A stretch of DNA of 64,000 bases from Spongiibacter thalassae (GTDB lineage: Bacteria > Pseudomonadota > Gammaproteobacteria > Pseudomonadales > Spongiibacteraceae), in contig NZ_JAAWWK010000009.1 in the NCBI RefSeq assembly GCF_012272835.1, positions 1-64,000 of the forward strand, in the 5' to 3' direction. Each line of letters opens with the position of its first letter. The first letter of the stretch is position 1. Of the stretch, positions 45,075 to 53,845 are shown in pieces. A model generated the notes under the pieces. The model made no database searches. It saw only the letters and a list, made by a program, of their open reading frames with translations, and was not told the DNA's origin. A program made the position numbers and the translations under genes.

Positions 45075-45953
45075 CTAGCTGTTGCGACACAGCTCCAGCC
45101 AGCGCAGGATGCCTTCGCTGCGATATTTTTTGCGATGCAGAATAAAGTAGAAATTGCGCCGCAGATCCCGTCCCGGGGTGTCCAGTGCAACCAGCCGCCC
45201 TGAATCGATACTCGCCTGCAGTGATACCCGCGACAGACAACCGATCCCCAAACCGTTTTCCACCGCCCGCTTGATTGCCTCGGTGTGCTGTAATTCCAAG
45301 CGAATATCCATATCCGGCAACAGGTCATGCATCGCCCGGTCAAAAGCTTGGCGGGTACCGGAGCCGGTTTCCCGCAGTATCCACTGGGCCTCAAGCAAGT
45401 CCCGATCGCTCAGTTCGCCAGCCCCGGCCAAGGGGTGTTTGGCGCTGCAAAAAACCTGAAGTTCATCCTCACGCCATTTACTAACCTCAAGGTCACTGTG
45501 CTGCAGCTCTCCCTCAATCAGCCCGACATCGAGATCGAAATTGAGTACCTGACGGCTGATCGATGCGGTATTCGCCACTTCCAGCTTCACATTGGCGCTG
45601 GGGTAGCGGGAAATGAACTCCGCCATAATGTCCACCGCCAGATAGTTGCCGATGGTGAGCGTCGCCCCCACCTTGAGTTCTCCCACCCGGTCATGCTGGC
45701 GAAAATCCCGCTCCAGCTCCCGCGCCTGCTCCAGCAGAGCTTCGGCCTGAGGCCGCAAGGCTCGCCCCAACTCGTTGATTTGCAGACGCTTGCCGATGCG
45801 ATCAAACAGCTGAATCGAGAACTGTTTTTCCAGATCCTTCAACGCACTGGACGCCGCCGACTGGGACATCGACAGCAGCTCCGCTGCCCGGGTGATGTTT
45901 TCTGTGTGGGCAGCGGCAAGAAAGACTTCCAACTGTCTCAGGGTATAGTGCAT
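45075..45953 (-). CDS. LysR-family regulator, FinR-like
   Basis: The 292-residue protein has an N-terminal winged helix (LRQLEVFLAAAHTENITRAAELLSMSQSAASSALKDLE, residues 4-41) and a substrate-binding domain (LKVGATLTIGNYLAVDIMAEF; ILRETGSGTRQAFDRAM). It diverges from the ferredoxin-NADP reductase gene, the finR-fpr arrangement of Pseudomonas, in which FinR activates fpr under superoxide or iron limitation. The symbol is withheld because only synteny supports it. Start 45953 (MHYTLRQLE) is chosen; a longer frame to 46052 crosses the control region. Confidence 0.85.
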   Translation of the reverse strand: MHYTLRQLEVFLAAAHTENITRAAELLSMSQSAASSALKDLEKQFSIQLFDRIGKRLQINELGRALRPQAEALLEQARELERDFRQHDRVGELKVGATLTIGNYLAVDIMAEFISRYPSANVKLEVANTASISRQVLNFDLDVGLIEGELQHSDLEVSKWREDELQVFCSAKHPLAGAGELSDRDLLEAQWILRETGSGTRQAFDRAMHDLLPDMDIRLELQHTEAIKRAVENGLGIGCLSRVSLQASIDSGRLVALDTPGRDLRRNFYFILHRKKYRSEGILRWLELCRNS

Positions 45954-45967
45954 ATCAGCTAAACCGA

Positions 45968-46004
45968 TTAGTAAAATTAATATAAGTTGTTTTACCAATA
46001 TAAT
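45968..46004 (+). promoter_or_regulatory. LysR box and -10 of the fpr promoter
   Basis: TTAGTAAAA (45968-45976) and TTTTACCAA (45990-45998) are inverted arms with one mismatch and a 13-bp spacer. A perfect TATAAT follows at 45999-46004. No good -35 lies at the right distance; that position is inside the inverted repeat, as expected for an activator-dependent LysR-type promoter. Confidence 0.7.
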
Positions 46005-46066
46005 AGACCGCAGGTACAGTGACCGCAACTGCACAAGCCAACAGACGATCAAGGGGCGGCGAGACG

Positions 46067-46840
46067 ATGAGCAATATTATTTCCGAGCGAGTGACCAGCG
46101 TACACCACTGGAACGACACCCTGTTCAGCTTCAAGACCAGCCGCGATCCATCCTTTCGCTTCGCCAACGGCCACTTCACCATGATTGGCCTGGAGCGCGA
46201 AGGCCGGCCACTGATGCGCGCCTACAGCATTGTCAGCGCTAACTATGAAGACCAGCTGGAATTTTTCAGCATCAAGGTTCCCGATGGCCCGCTGACTTCT
46301 GAGCTGCAAAAAATCCGCGTCGGCGACGAGATTCTGATTAGCCGCAAGCCCACCGGCACGCTGGTTGCCGACAATGTGCTGCCCGGTCGCAATCTGTATT
46401 TACTGAGCACCGGCACCGGCCTTGCGCCCTTTATCAGCATTATCAAGGACCCCGACATTTACGACAGATTCGACAAAATTATCCTGACCCACGGGGTACG
46501 CTACACCAGCGAGCTGGCCTATCAGGAGTTGATACAGCAGCAGCTCCCCGAGCACGAATATTTCGGCGAGCAGGTGCGGGAAAAACTGATTTACTACCCG
46601 ACGGTCACCCGGGAGGCCCATCACTATCAGGGACGCCTCACCGACCTGATCGACAGCGGCAAGCTGATGAGCGATATCGGCCTGCCACCGCTCAACCCCG
46701 AGCACGATCGCTTTATGCTCTGCGGCAGCCCGGCCATGTTGAAGGACAGCTGCGCGCTGCTCGACGGCCTCGGCTTTCGCGAAACCCGCAAAGGCATACA
46801 CGGCCACTATGTTATCGAGCGCGCCTTTGTCGAGCACTAA
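46067..46840 (+). CDS. fpr: ferredoxin/flavodoxin-NADP+ reductase
   Basis: This 257-residue FAD enzyme exchanges electrons between NADPH and ferredoxin or flavodoxin. FAD-binding motif RAYSIVSANYEDQLEFF is near residue 50, GPLTSEL near 77, the NADP-binding STGTGLAPFISII near 112, and LTHGVRYTSELAY near 143. The C-terminal HYVIERAFVEH with a near-terminal aromatic is typical of bacterial subclass I Fpr. ATG 46067 matches the known Fpr N-terminus. An intrinsic terminator follows 33 bases after the stop. Confidence 0.93.
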   Translation: MSNIISERVTSVHHWNDTLFSFKTSRDPSFRFANGHFTMIGLEREGRPLMRAYSIVSANYEDQLEFFSIKVPDGPLTSELQKIRVGDEILISRKPTGTLVADNVLPGRNLYLLSTGTGLAPFISIIKDPDIYDRFDKIILTHGVRYTSELAYQELIQQQLPEHEYFGEQVREKLIYYPTVTREAHHYQGRLTDLIDSGKLMSDIGLPPLNPEHDRFMLCGSPAMLKDSCALLDGLGFRETRKGIHGHYVIERAFVEH

Positions 46841-46872
46841 CGCGGCAATCGCTGTCGAGGAGAACTTTCCAG

Positions 46873-46893
46873 CCGCCTTCGGGCGGTTTTTTT
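46873..46893 (+). terminator. intrinsic terminator of fpr
   Basis: CCGCC-TTCG-GGCGG (46873-46886) is a tetraloop hairpin followed by seven T residues (46887-46893). Confidence 0.9.
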
Positions 46894-46974
46894 GTTGGTG
46901 AACCAAGAGACTAGTGGAGACATGTCAGCCGACTTGGTAAGTTATGCGTTTCGTTTACCGACAGATAAGACCCT

Positions 46975-48123
46975 ATGGTAAAGAAGATTTTACTTTCGCT
47001 GCTGACGCTGGTCATCCTCGCCGGACTGATGCTGCGATACAGCGCTGTGCCCGACGACTTTCCCGCCGATTCAGCCTCGGCCAAATGGCTTGAACGGGGC
47101 GCTGCCGACGTTGACTATTTCGACGTCACCCTCACGGACAAGACCCGCAGCACCCAGGCCAACGGGGAGTTCAAGGGGCGCGATTTTCGCCGGCTGAAAA
47201 CCCGCATCTGGCACCCTTCGCCAATGCATGGCCGCGCACCCCTGATTATTTACAGCCACGGTTTTATGTCGATGCGCACCGAGGGCAGTTACCTTGCCGA
47301 GCACTTGGCCAGCCACGGCTATATTGTCGCCGCCATGGACTACCCCCTCACCAGCTACAGCGCCCCCGGCGGGCCATTGGCCAAGGACGTAGCCCATCAG
47401 AGCGACGACATCCGCTTTTTGCTGGACCAGTTTCTCAGCTGGAACGACGAACCCGGGCATCAGTTTTACCAGCACATCGACGACAACCGCATCGGTGTGG
47501 CCGGGCTGTCCCTCGGCGGTATGACCTCGACACTGGCGGCCTTTCACCCACGCAAGCGCGACCCGCGCATCGCTGCGGCGGTGTCGATTGCCGGCCCCAG
47601 TGTTATCTTTGACGACACCTTTTTCCGGGATACGTCACTGCCATTTATGATGATCGCTTCGCCGAGCGATCCGATGGTTGACTACCAGGCCAACGCTGCG
47701 ACGATTCCCGAGCGCGTTCCCGGTGCGGTGCTGGTCATCATGGCTGACGCCTCCCACACCGGGTTTGCCAGCCTGGGCGCGCTGTTTCGCTGGGCGAGCA
47801 ACCCCGACGCCATCGGCTGCGCCCACGTTGTTGATAAACTCGAAAAGACCGCCGAAGAACGATGGGCCAAGGAGATTGGCAGCGCGCTCGACGGCATTGT
47901 TGACATGGCGCAACCCGAGCTGTGTCGCTCGGAACTCGGCCCGGCCATGAACCCCATATTGCAACACCGCTTAACCACACTCGCCGTATTCAGCTTTTTC
48001 GAGTCCCACTTTGCCTTGGGTGTGGCGGATAAATCTGCGGCGAAACGCTTTCTCCACGACCAGTTTCCCAGCGAGCACCCACAGATCACCGTTCGCCAAC
48101 AGGAGGCATCGCAAAACCTGTGA
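46975..48123 (+). CDS. membrane-anchored alpha/beta hydrolase (PAF-acetylhydrolase/dienelactone-hydrolase-like)
   Basis: The 382-residue protein has a single N-terminal hydrophobic helix (residues 4-22), so it is anchored or exported. Its hydrolase fold shows LIIYSHGFMSMRTEGSYLAE near residue 93, the nucleophile elbow IGVAGLSLGGMTSTLA near 172, Asp probably in IASPSDPMVDYQ near 227, and His in MADASHTGFASLG near 255. The C-terminal 90 residues form a helical cap-like tail. Its stop overlaps the start of the next large gene by four bases, so they form a unit. Substrate unknown. Confidence 0.8.
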   Translation: MVKKILLSLLTLVILAGLMLRYSAVPDDFPADSASAKWLERGAADVDYFDVTLTDKTRSTQANGEFKGRDFRRLKTRIWHPSPMHGRAPLIIYSHGFMSMRTEGSYLAEHLASHGYIVAAMDYPLTSYSAPGGPLAKDVAHQSDDIRFLLDQFLSWNDEPGHQFYQHIDDNRIGVAGLSLGGMTSTLAAFHPRKRDPRIAAAVSIAGPSVIFDDTFFRDTSLPFMMIASPSDPMVDYQANAATIPERVPGAVLVIMADASHTGFASLGALFRWASNPDAIGCAHVVDKLEKTAEERWAKEIGSALDGIVDMAQPELCRSELGPAMNPILQHRLTTLAVFSFFESHFALGVADKSAAKRFLHDQFPSEHPQITVRQQEASQNL

Positions 48124-50903
48124 GCCGCTTCAACACCACCTTGCACACGCCACAGCGACACTCCCCACGCCGCCACATCGCCAAGGGAGCCGCCAGTGCA
48201 CTGCTCGCGCTGAGCTGCACACTGGCGTTTGGCGCCAAGGATGAGGCCCGCGAAGCGCCGGTGGCCGATGGTCTGGACCATTACCTGGAGGAAGCCAGTC
48301 AGGAGGATGCTGCGCCACCGTCGCTGCTCCGCGCCGAAAGAATCACCCTGGCGGCCATTGATAGCTACCCCCGCAGCGGCCCCGATGCCATCGCCGGTGT
48401 CGGCGACTGGTGGCTGTCCAATGGCGTCGTCTGCGCGGCGATCAGCGATGTCGATCACGACGCAGGAATTGTCGCCGGGGGTGGCAGCCTGATCGACCTC
48501 GGCCACTGCAACCGCGACGACGACCAGTGGACCTACGCCAATGTACTGACCGGCCTGAGCAAGGACACCGCGATCCCGGTGCGCCATATCAACGCTTCTC
48601 TCAGTGACGACGCCGCTGAAATTATTGCCACCGGAGAGCGCGAGGGGCTGCGCCAGACGGTGCGCTTTCGCCTGGGGGCAGACAGCGACCGTCTCGAAAT
48701 CGATGTGGAACTGGTGCGCATCGGCGAGGGCCCTGCGCTGCAAATGAGCGGCCTGTTTACCCTGTATTCCAATCGGGTATTGTCGCCGTTCAGCTATTCC
48801 AGCTACGCACCTAACGCCACACTGGGCTTTCAACACAAGGATATCGACCGCCACAGCACCGCGTCGCTGATCCGCGGCATGATGCCCGCGGACTGGAATA
48901 TTCTGGTCGGCGAAGACAACGGCCACGACAGCATCAGCTACGGCCTGCAGCTGATGAGCGCCGAGCTGATTAATGGTGAGGGTGCGCGGCAGACCCTGCC
49001 CCGGTTTCTGGCGGTACTGCCGAATTACAGTCTGCACGGTTGGCTGACGCGACCTCTGTGGATACAAAGCGACCGGCTAAACTGGCTGTCGATGCTGCAA
49101 AGCCGGTTTATGGATCTGGAGCCCCGGGAAAAACTGATTGCCAAGTTTCAGGTACTGCTTGGCCGCCGCAACGATGTCGCATCGATTACCGACCAGATTT
49201 ATCGCGGCCCGGTACTGCGCGGTTACAGCAACCATAATGATGTGTCCTTCACCGTATGGGATCAGCAGGAGCGTCCGGTTACCCAGGTTCGCCCACAGCA
49301 GGATGGCAGTTTTACCCTGCGTCTGCCCGACCGCGCCCGCCGGGTGCGGGTCACCGCCAATGCACCCTGGGGCCAGCAACTGGCGCGGGAAATTGCAGTG
49401 GCCGACAACCGCAATGACAGCGGCCGCTGGATGTTCCGACGCAATGGCAGTTTAACTCTGCCCCGGGGCGAGGCCATGAGCCTGTACTTTTTCGGTCTGG
49501 GCGACACCCCTAACCCCCGTTTTGGCGACGATTTACTCGGCTTTAGCATCGGCGACAGCCCACTGCCCAGCACCGCCCAGCGCAATCGCATCGATCTCGC
49601 CGGCATTCCCTCCGATCCCGAAGTGATCGACCTCGCCCCCGGTAACTACCAGGTTCTGGTGGGCCGGGGTATGGAATACGAGCTACGTGAATACCTGCTC
49701 ACGGTGATCGCCGGCAAACGCAGCTTACTGCCCATTCAGCCCCCCAAGCGGCTGTGGTTCGGCGAAGACTGGCGCAGTGCCGACCTCCATGTGCACAGCG
49801 GTGCCAGCTTCGACGCAACGGTGTCGATTCGCGAGCGGCTGCGTAGCTATGTCGCCCAGGGCGCTGAAATATTGCTGGCCTCTGAGCACAATCGCATAGT
49901 GGATTATCGCCCGGTCGTCAGCGACATGGGACTGGAGAACGACGTGCAGGTGATGGTTGGCGCGGAATTGACCAGCATGGCCCACACCGAGGAGGCCCCC
50001 TATACCATCGGTCACAGCAATGCCTTCCCCCTCCGCGCCCGCCCCAACGATTACGCGGGGGGCATTTTCCGCACCGAGGGGCGCGCCCTGCGCGAGCTGA
50101 TCGCCGAGGTGAAGGGCCGTGAACCCGGCGCCCTGTTCCAGCTTAACCACCCCCGGGCGGTGGCTCCGGACGATCAGGACCTGGCCTTCTTCGATCACCT
50201 GTCCATCGGCAAGCGCTTTAACGCCGACCAGCCACTGGACGCGTCCGACAACCGCTCCTTGCTGGCGGTAGACCCGGTGTCAGGTGCTCGGGATATCGAT
50301 TTCGACCTATTGGAAGTTATCAACGGCAGCGAGTTTGCGGTGTACGAGCAGGTGCGCAACGACTGGTTCGCCCTGCTGAATCAGGGTGCCCGCCGCGCCG
50401 CCACCGGCAATAGCGACTCCCACGACCTGTCCCAGGTGGTGGCGGCACCGAGAAATTATATTTACCTGCCTGACTCCGGGCCGCTGCCCCTCAGCGAGCA
50501 AGCGATAGTCAAGGCCTTGTCGAGCGGCCAGAGCTTTGCCACCACAGGCCCGTTCCTCGAGCTGACCCTGCGCCAGGGGAAAAATACCATTGGCCTGGGT
50601 GGCTATTTGCACGGCCGCGAGGGGCAGCTCCACGTACGGGTCAGCGCCGCCGACTGGGTCGATGTCGACCTGATGACGATTTGGGTCAACGGTGAAATCT
50701 ACCGGGAGCTGCGAACCTTCCCCGGCGATCACAAGGTTGTCGAAATTGTCGCCGACAAGGACTCCTGGCTGGTGGTGGAAGTACGCGGCAAGGCCGGGGA
50801 GCTGTATCGCAAGGTATTGCCCGACCTGCAGCCCCTGGCACTGAGCAATCCCATCTATATCGACGCCAATAATGATGGCCGGTGGCAGGCACCATTGAAC
50901 TAG
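48120..50903 (+). CDS. large secreted CehA/McbA-family PHP metallohydrolase
   Basis: The 927-residue protein starts at GTG 48120, overlapping the hydrolase gene (GTGA). The N-terminus is long and basic, with PRRHIAKGAASALLALS, a possible Tat signal (RRxIxK), ending near ALA/FGAKD 38. Residues 60-540 form beta-rich domains. The PHP-type domain starts near 555: SADLHVHSGASFDATVSI (His-x-His), LLASEHNRIVDY, ALFQLNHPRAV, and TGNSDSHDLSQ supply metal ligands. CehA/McbA relatives hydrolyse carbamates such as carbaryl or other esters and amides. The natural substrate here is unknown. Confidence 0.82.
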   Translation: MSRFNTTLHTPQRHSPRRHIAKGAASALLALSCTLAFGAKDEAREAPVADGLDHYLEEASQEDAAPPSLLRAERITLAAIDSYPRSGPDAIAGVGDWWLSNGVVCAAISDVDHDAGIVAGGGSLIDLGHCNRDDDQWTYANVLTGLSKDTAIPVRHINASLSDDAAEIIATGEREGLRQTVRFRLGADSDRLEIDVELVRIGEGPALQMSGLFTLYSNRVLSPFSYSSYAPNATLGFQHKDIDRHSTASLIRGMMPADWNILVGEDNGHDSISYGLQLMSAELINGEGARQTLPRFLAVLPNYSLHGWLTRPLWIQSDRLNWLSMLQSRFMDLEPREKLIAKFQVLLGRRNDVASITDQIYRGPVLRGYSNHNDVSFTVWDQQERPVTQVRPQQDGSFTLRLPDRARRVRVTANAPWGQQLAREIAVADNRNDSGRWMFRRNGSLTLPRGEAMSLYFFGLGDTPNPRFGDDLLGFSIGDSPLPSTAQRNRIDLAGIPSDPEVIDLAPGNYQVLVGRGMEYELREYLLTVIAGKRSLLPIQPPKRLWFGEDWRSADLHVHSGASFDATVSIRERLRSYVAQGAEILLASEHNRIVDYRPVVSDMGLENDVQVMVGAELTSMAHTEEAPYTIGHSNAFPLRARPNDYAGGIFRTEGRALRELIAEVKGREPGALFQLNHPRAVAPDDQDLAFFDHLSIGKRFNADQPLDASDNRSLLAVDPVSGARDIDFDLLEVINGSEFAVYEQVRNDWFALLNQGARRAATGNSDSHDLSQVVAAPRNYIYLPDSGPLPLSEQAIVKALSSGQSFATTGPFLELTLRQGKNTIGLGGYLHGREGQLHVRVSAADWVDVDLMTIWVNGEIYRELRTFPGDHKVVEIVADKDSWLVVEVRGKAGELYRKVLPDLQPLALSNPIYIDANNDGRWQAPLN

Positions 50904-51034
50904 CAGGCTATACTGCTTGTCATAGCACTGAAGTGCGGCGGGGAAATCCGTCGCTAAACTATAAATATTTCACTGATTTGTGCCATGATCGAGAAGCTCC
51001 ACAGCAAAAAACAGACTTCAACCAGGGGGAAGCA

Positions 51035-51703
51035 ATGATTCGTTTAGCGAAAACAGGACGTGTAACCGGGCTCGCATCGGCAGTGTTATTGGTCGCCGCA
51101 TGTAGTATCGACCCATATACCGGCGAAGAGAAAACCAGCAACACCGCCAAAGGCGCTGGCTGGGGCGCACTGGGTGGTGCAGTACTGGGCGCTGCGGTGT
51201 CTGATAAAGAAGATCGTAAAAAAGGTGCATTGATCGGCGCCGCCGCAGGTGCCGCTGCCGGGGGTGGCTACGGCTACTATATGGACCGCCAGGAAGCCAA
51301 GCTGCGCGCCCGCCTCGAAGGCACCGGCGTTCGCGTTGAACGCATCGGCGACACCATCAAGCTGATTATGCCCGGCAATATCACCTTTGATACCGGCAGC
51401 TCGGCGATTATGCCCAGCTTCAACAGTGTCCTCGACAGTGTGGTACTGGTCGCCAAGGAATTCGACAAAACGCTGATGCAAATCAACGGTTATACCGATT
51501 CCACCGGGAGCTTCCAGACCAACCAGAACCTGTCCGAGCAGCGCGCTGGCAGCGTGGCCCGCTACTTTATGAATCACGGTGTGCCCTCCAGCCGCATTCG
51601 TTCCACTGGCTACGGCCCACGTGACCCCATCGCCGACAATAGCACGGCCTCAGGTCGCGCCCAGAACCGCCGGGTCGAGATCGAAATGCTGCCAATGCAG
51701 TAA
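51035..51703 (+). CDS. OmpA-family lipoprotein with glycine zipper (YiaD-like)
   Basis: The 222-residue lipoprotein signal ends VLLVAAC (Cys23). A glycine-zipper domain follows (KGAGWGALGGAVLGAAV and ALIGAAAGAAAGGGYGYY, residues 38-85). The OmpA peptidoglycan-binding domain occupies about 110-222: NITFDTGSSAIMPSF, INGYTDSTGSFQTNQNLSEQRAGSVARYF, STGYGPRDPIADN, and QNRRVEIEM. It resembles E. coli YiaD. ATG 51035 (GGGGGAAG upstream) is chosen over 50882, which would overlap the previous gene. It has its own terminator. Confidence 0.92.
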   Translation: MIRLAKTGRVTGLASAVLLVAACSIDPYTGEEKTSNTAKGAGWGALGGAVLGAAVSDKEDRKKGALIGAAAGAAAGGGYGYYMDRQEAKLRARLEGTGVRVERIGDTIKLIMPGNITFDTGSSAIMPSFNSVLDSVVLVAKEFDKTLMQINGYTDSTGSFQTNQNLSEQRAGSVARYFMNHGVPSSRIRSTGYGPRDPIADNSTASGRAQNRRVEIEMLPMQ

Positions 51704-51726
51704 TTGGTCTGGCTCACGGGTGTAAT

Positions 51727-51756
51727 GGGGTGCCTTGTGGCGCCCCTTTTTGTTTT
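51727..51756 (+). terminator. intrinsic terminator of the OmpA-like lipoprotein gene
   Basis: GGGGTGCC-TTGT-GGCGCCCC (51727-51746) is an 8-bp stem with one G-U pair, followed by TTTTTGTTTT. Confidence 0.88.
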
Positions 51757-51779
51757 AACTCAACGGGAACCTGCCTACC

Positions 51780-52238
51780 GTGAAAAAACTGCTGCTGTTA
51801 ACCTTTGTCGCGCTGCTGAGCGCCTGTGCCTCGCTGAACCCCGTGGCCAAGCCTGAAGTCGCCATTACCCGTATCAATATCGGCCCCTCCAACGGCTTGC
51901 AACAGCAGCTGCTGATCGGCCTACAGGTGAGCAACCCCAACAGCTTCGCCCTGAACCTGGGCAAGCTGCGCTATCAGATGGATCTCGCAGGCAGCCAATT
52001 GGCCTCGGGCACCTTCAACGATGCCATTTCAGTACCCGCCAATGGCCAGACGCAAATCGAAGTGCCTGTGGGCATTAACTTGCTTAGCGGCATTGGGCTA
52101 CTGCGAACCGTATTGAGCAATACCAGCAGCGACCTGGAATACGAGCTGCGCATGACCGCCGATGTGGGCAACTTTGGACTGGGAGATATGACCCTGAGCA
52201 AGAAGGGCTTTGTCGGGATCAACGGCCCCACTCGCTAG
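51780..52238 (+). CDS. LEA type-2 (WHy domain) lipoprotein
   Basis: The 152-residue protein starts with GTG and has a lipoprotein signal (MKKLLLLTFVALLSACAS, Cys16). The remainder is one WHy/LEA14 beta-sandwich: VAITRINIGPSNGLQQQLLIGLQVSNPNSFALNLGKLRYQMDLAG, then SVPANGQTQIEVPVGIN. This domain is associated with desiccation and stress tolerance. It should sit on the inner or outer membrane facing the periplasm. Immediately follows the lipoprotein gene terminator. Confidence 0.85.
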   Translation: MKKLLLLTFVALLSACASLNPVAKPEVAITRINIGPSNGLQQQLLIGLQVSNPNSFALNLGKLRYQMDLAGSQLASGTFNDAISVPANGQTQIEVPVGINLLSGIGLLRTVLSNTSSDLEYELRMTADVGNFGLGDMTLSKKGFVGINGPTR

Positions 52239-52257
52239 TGGGGCCAATCGAGGCGTT

Positions 52258-53052
52258 CTAGGCCGTTTTGGCAGCCTTGGCACTTTCGGCATCAAGGCTG
52301 TCGTGCAAGGCAATCAACTGCTGGGTGAGCTTGTGTGACGGTGCCATATGCACCAGCGGCACCTGGCGGCTGCGGGATTCTTTCATTTTTACCGAGCTGT
52401 TCAGGTACTGGTCAAACACTGGCAGGTTCATTTCCCGCAGGCTTTCAATCAGCTGCGTGGGCAGGCTGGCCTGAGCCTGGAACTGGTTTACCACAATGCC
52501 TTCCAGACGCAGCTTGGGGTTATGGTCTTCGCGGATTTCCTCGACGGTCTCCAGCAGGCCAATCAGCGCGCCCTGGGAAAAACTGTCGCAATCAAAGGGG
52601 ATAACCAGACTATCTGCCGCAATCAGCGCCGAACGGCTGTAAAAATTCAGCGCTGGAGGGGTGTCGATATAAATGTAATCGTACTCTTTTTGCAGAGACT
52701 CCAGTGCGTCGCGCAGCTTGTAGATCTTGTGACGACTTTCCAGCTCCCGCTCGATCACCGCCAACTCGGGGCTTGAGGGCATCAGGTACAGGTTGTCGAA
52801 TTCGGTCTGGTAAACACAGTCACCGGCGTCCTTGGCCTTGCCAAACAAGCTGAGCTTCTGCTTGAAAAAGCTCGCCGCGTTATCTTCGAGGTCGCGGAAC
52901 TGGCTGCCAATCAGATATTCGCTGCTATTGCCCTGAATATCGAGGTCAATCAACAGTGTTTTGCTTCCCTTCCAGGCACTGATCGCCGCCAGATTACAAC
53001 TGATACTGGTTTTGCCGACGCCGCCTTTCTGATTGAAGATCACCCGCTTCAT
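52258..53052 (-). CDS. orphan ParA/MinD-family ATPase
   Basis: The 264-residue deviant-Walker ATPase has MKRVIFNQKGGVGKTSISCNLA (Walker A, residues 8-16), LLIDLDIQGNSSEYLIG (A' near 38), and YIYIDTPPALNFYSRSAL (Walker B near 125). No parB, centromere-like sites or chemotaxis genes adjoin it. Orphan ParA proteins position chromosomes, plasmids, chemosensory clusters or other cargo. Start 53052 matches the ParA N-terminus; a longer frame to 53088 is less likely. It faces the LEA gene tail to tail. Confidence 0.88.
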   Translation of the reverse strand: MKRVIFNQKGGVGKTSISCNLAAISAWKGSKTLLIDLDIQGNSSEYLIGSQFRDLEDNAASFFKQKLSLFGKAKDAGDCVYQTEFDNLYLMPSSPELAVIERELESRHKIYKLRDALESLQKEYDYIYIDTPPALNFYSRSALIAADSLVIPFDCDSFSQGALIGLLETVEEIREDHNPKLRLEGIVVNQFQAQASLPTQLIESLREMNLPVFDQYLNSSVKMKESRSRQVPLVHMAPSHKLTQQLIALHDSLDAESAKAAKTA

Positions 53053-53210
53053 TCGTAAATCCTGCCAATAGCCGTATGAAAGCGCCAATGCTAGCAGCTC
53101 ACGGGGGACGGCGCTATGGCCGTGGGCTTGCGCTTCCTCGCCCGCTGCGCATAATGCGCTATGTCTGACGGATCGGTAGTTTGCCGAGCCGCGATCACTC
53201 TGGAGAAATC

Positions 53211-53834
53211 ATGTATACCGGTATAGTGCAGGGCGCCTTCACCATCACCCGCTGTGACGATGAGCCCGGACTGCGGCGGCTCAGCGTCGAGTTGCCCGAC
53301 ACGCTGCTCACAGATATTACCATCGGTGCCAGTGTCGGCCTCGACGGCGTGTGTATGACGGTGACCCGCATCGACGGCAACACCCTGCACTTCGACGCCA
53401 TGGCCGAGACCCTGCGCCTGACCACACTGGGCCAGCTAAAGGTGGGCGACTTGGTGAATGTCGAGCGCTCGGCCAGGCAGGGAGCGGAAATCGGCGGCCA
53501 CCTGATCTCTGGCCATATCGATGGCACCGCCGAAGTGGTAGAGCGCCAGGAGAGCGAAAACAACCTCAGCCTGCACTTCAAGCTGCCGGACGCCGTGAAC
53601 AAATATGTCTTTACCAAGGGCTTTATCGGGCTGCACGGTTGCAGCCTGACGGTCGCCACCATGGATCGCAGCAGCGGAATATTTTCAGTGTGCCTGATCC
53701 CTGAAACCCTGCGCGCCACCAATCTTGGCGCACTGCGCAGGGGTGACCGGGTGAACATCGAGGTGGATCGCCAAACCCAGGTGATCGTCGATACTGTTGA
53801 GCGGGTTTTGGCCGAACAACATCTCGGGGTTTGA
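53211..53834 (+). CDS. ribE: riboflavin synthase alpha subunit
   Basis: The 207-residue enzyme has two lumazine-binding domains and dismutates 6,7-dimethyl-8-ribityllumazine to riboflavin. Domain 1 has MYTGIVQGAF, VGLDGVCMTVTRI near 46, and EIGGHLISGHIDG near 95. Domain 2 has KYVFTKGFIGLHGCSLTV near 130 and CLIPETLRATNLG near 160. It closely follows the E. coli enzyme, including INIEVDRQTQ-like and VDTVERVLA segments. GGAG precedes the ATG. It stands alone, away from any ribBA-ribH cluster; no FMN riboswitch was seen upstream. Confidence 0.93.
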   Translation: MYTGIVQGAFTITRCDDEPGLRRLSVELPDTLLTDITIGASVGLDGVCMTVTRIDGNTLHFDAMAETLRLTTLGQLKVGDLVNVERSARQGAEIGGHLISGHIDGTAEVVERQESENNLSLHFKLPDAVNKYVFTKGFIGLHGCSLTVATMDRSSGIFSVCLIPETLRATNLGALRRGDRVNIEVDRQTQVIVDTVERVLAEQHLGV

Positions 53835-53845
53835 CGCCCTGGGCA

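Noticed and set aside
47682-49067. 461-residue minus-strand frame
   Set aside because: It runs antisense across two overlapping genes with clear motifs; a by-product of GC-rich codon usage.
53085-53210. FMN riboswitch before riboflavin synthase
   Set aside because: The 125-base gap lacks the conserved RFN helices and loop sequences.
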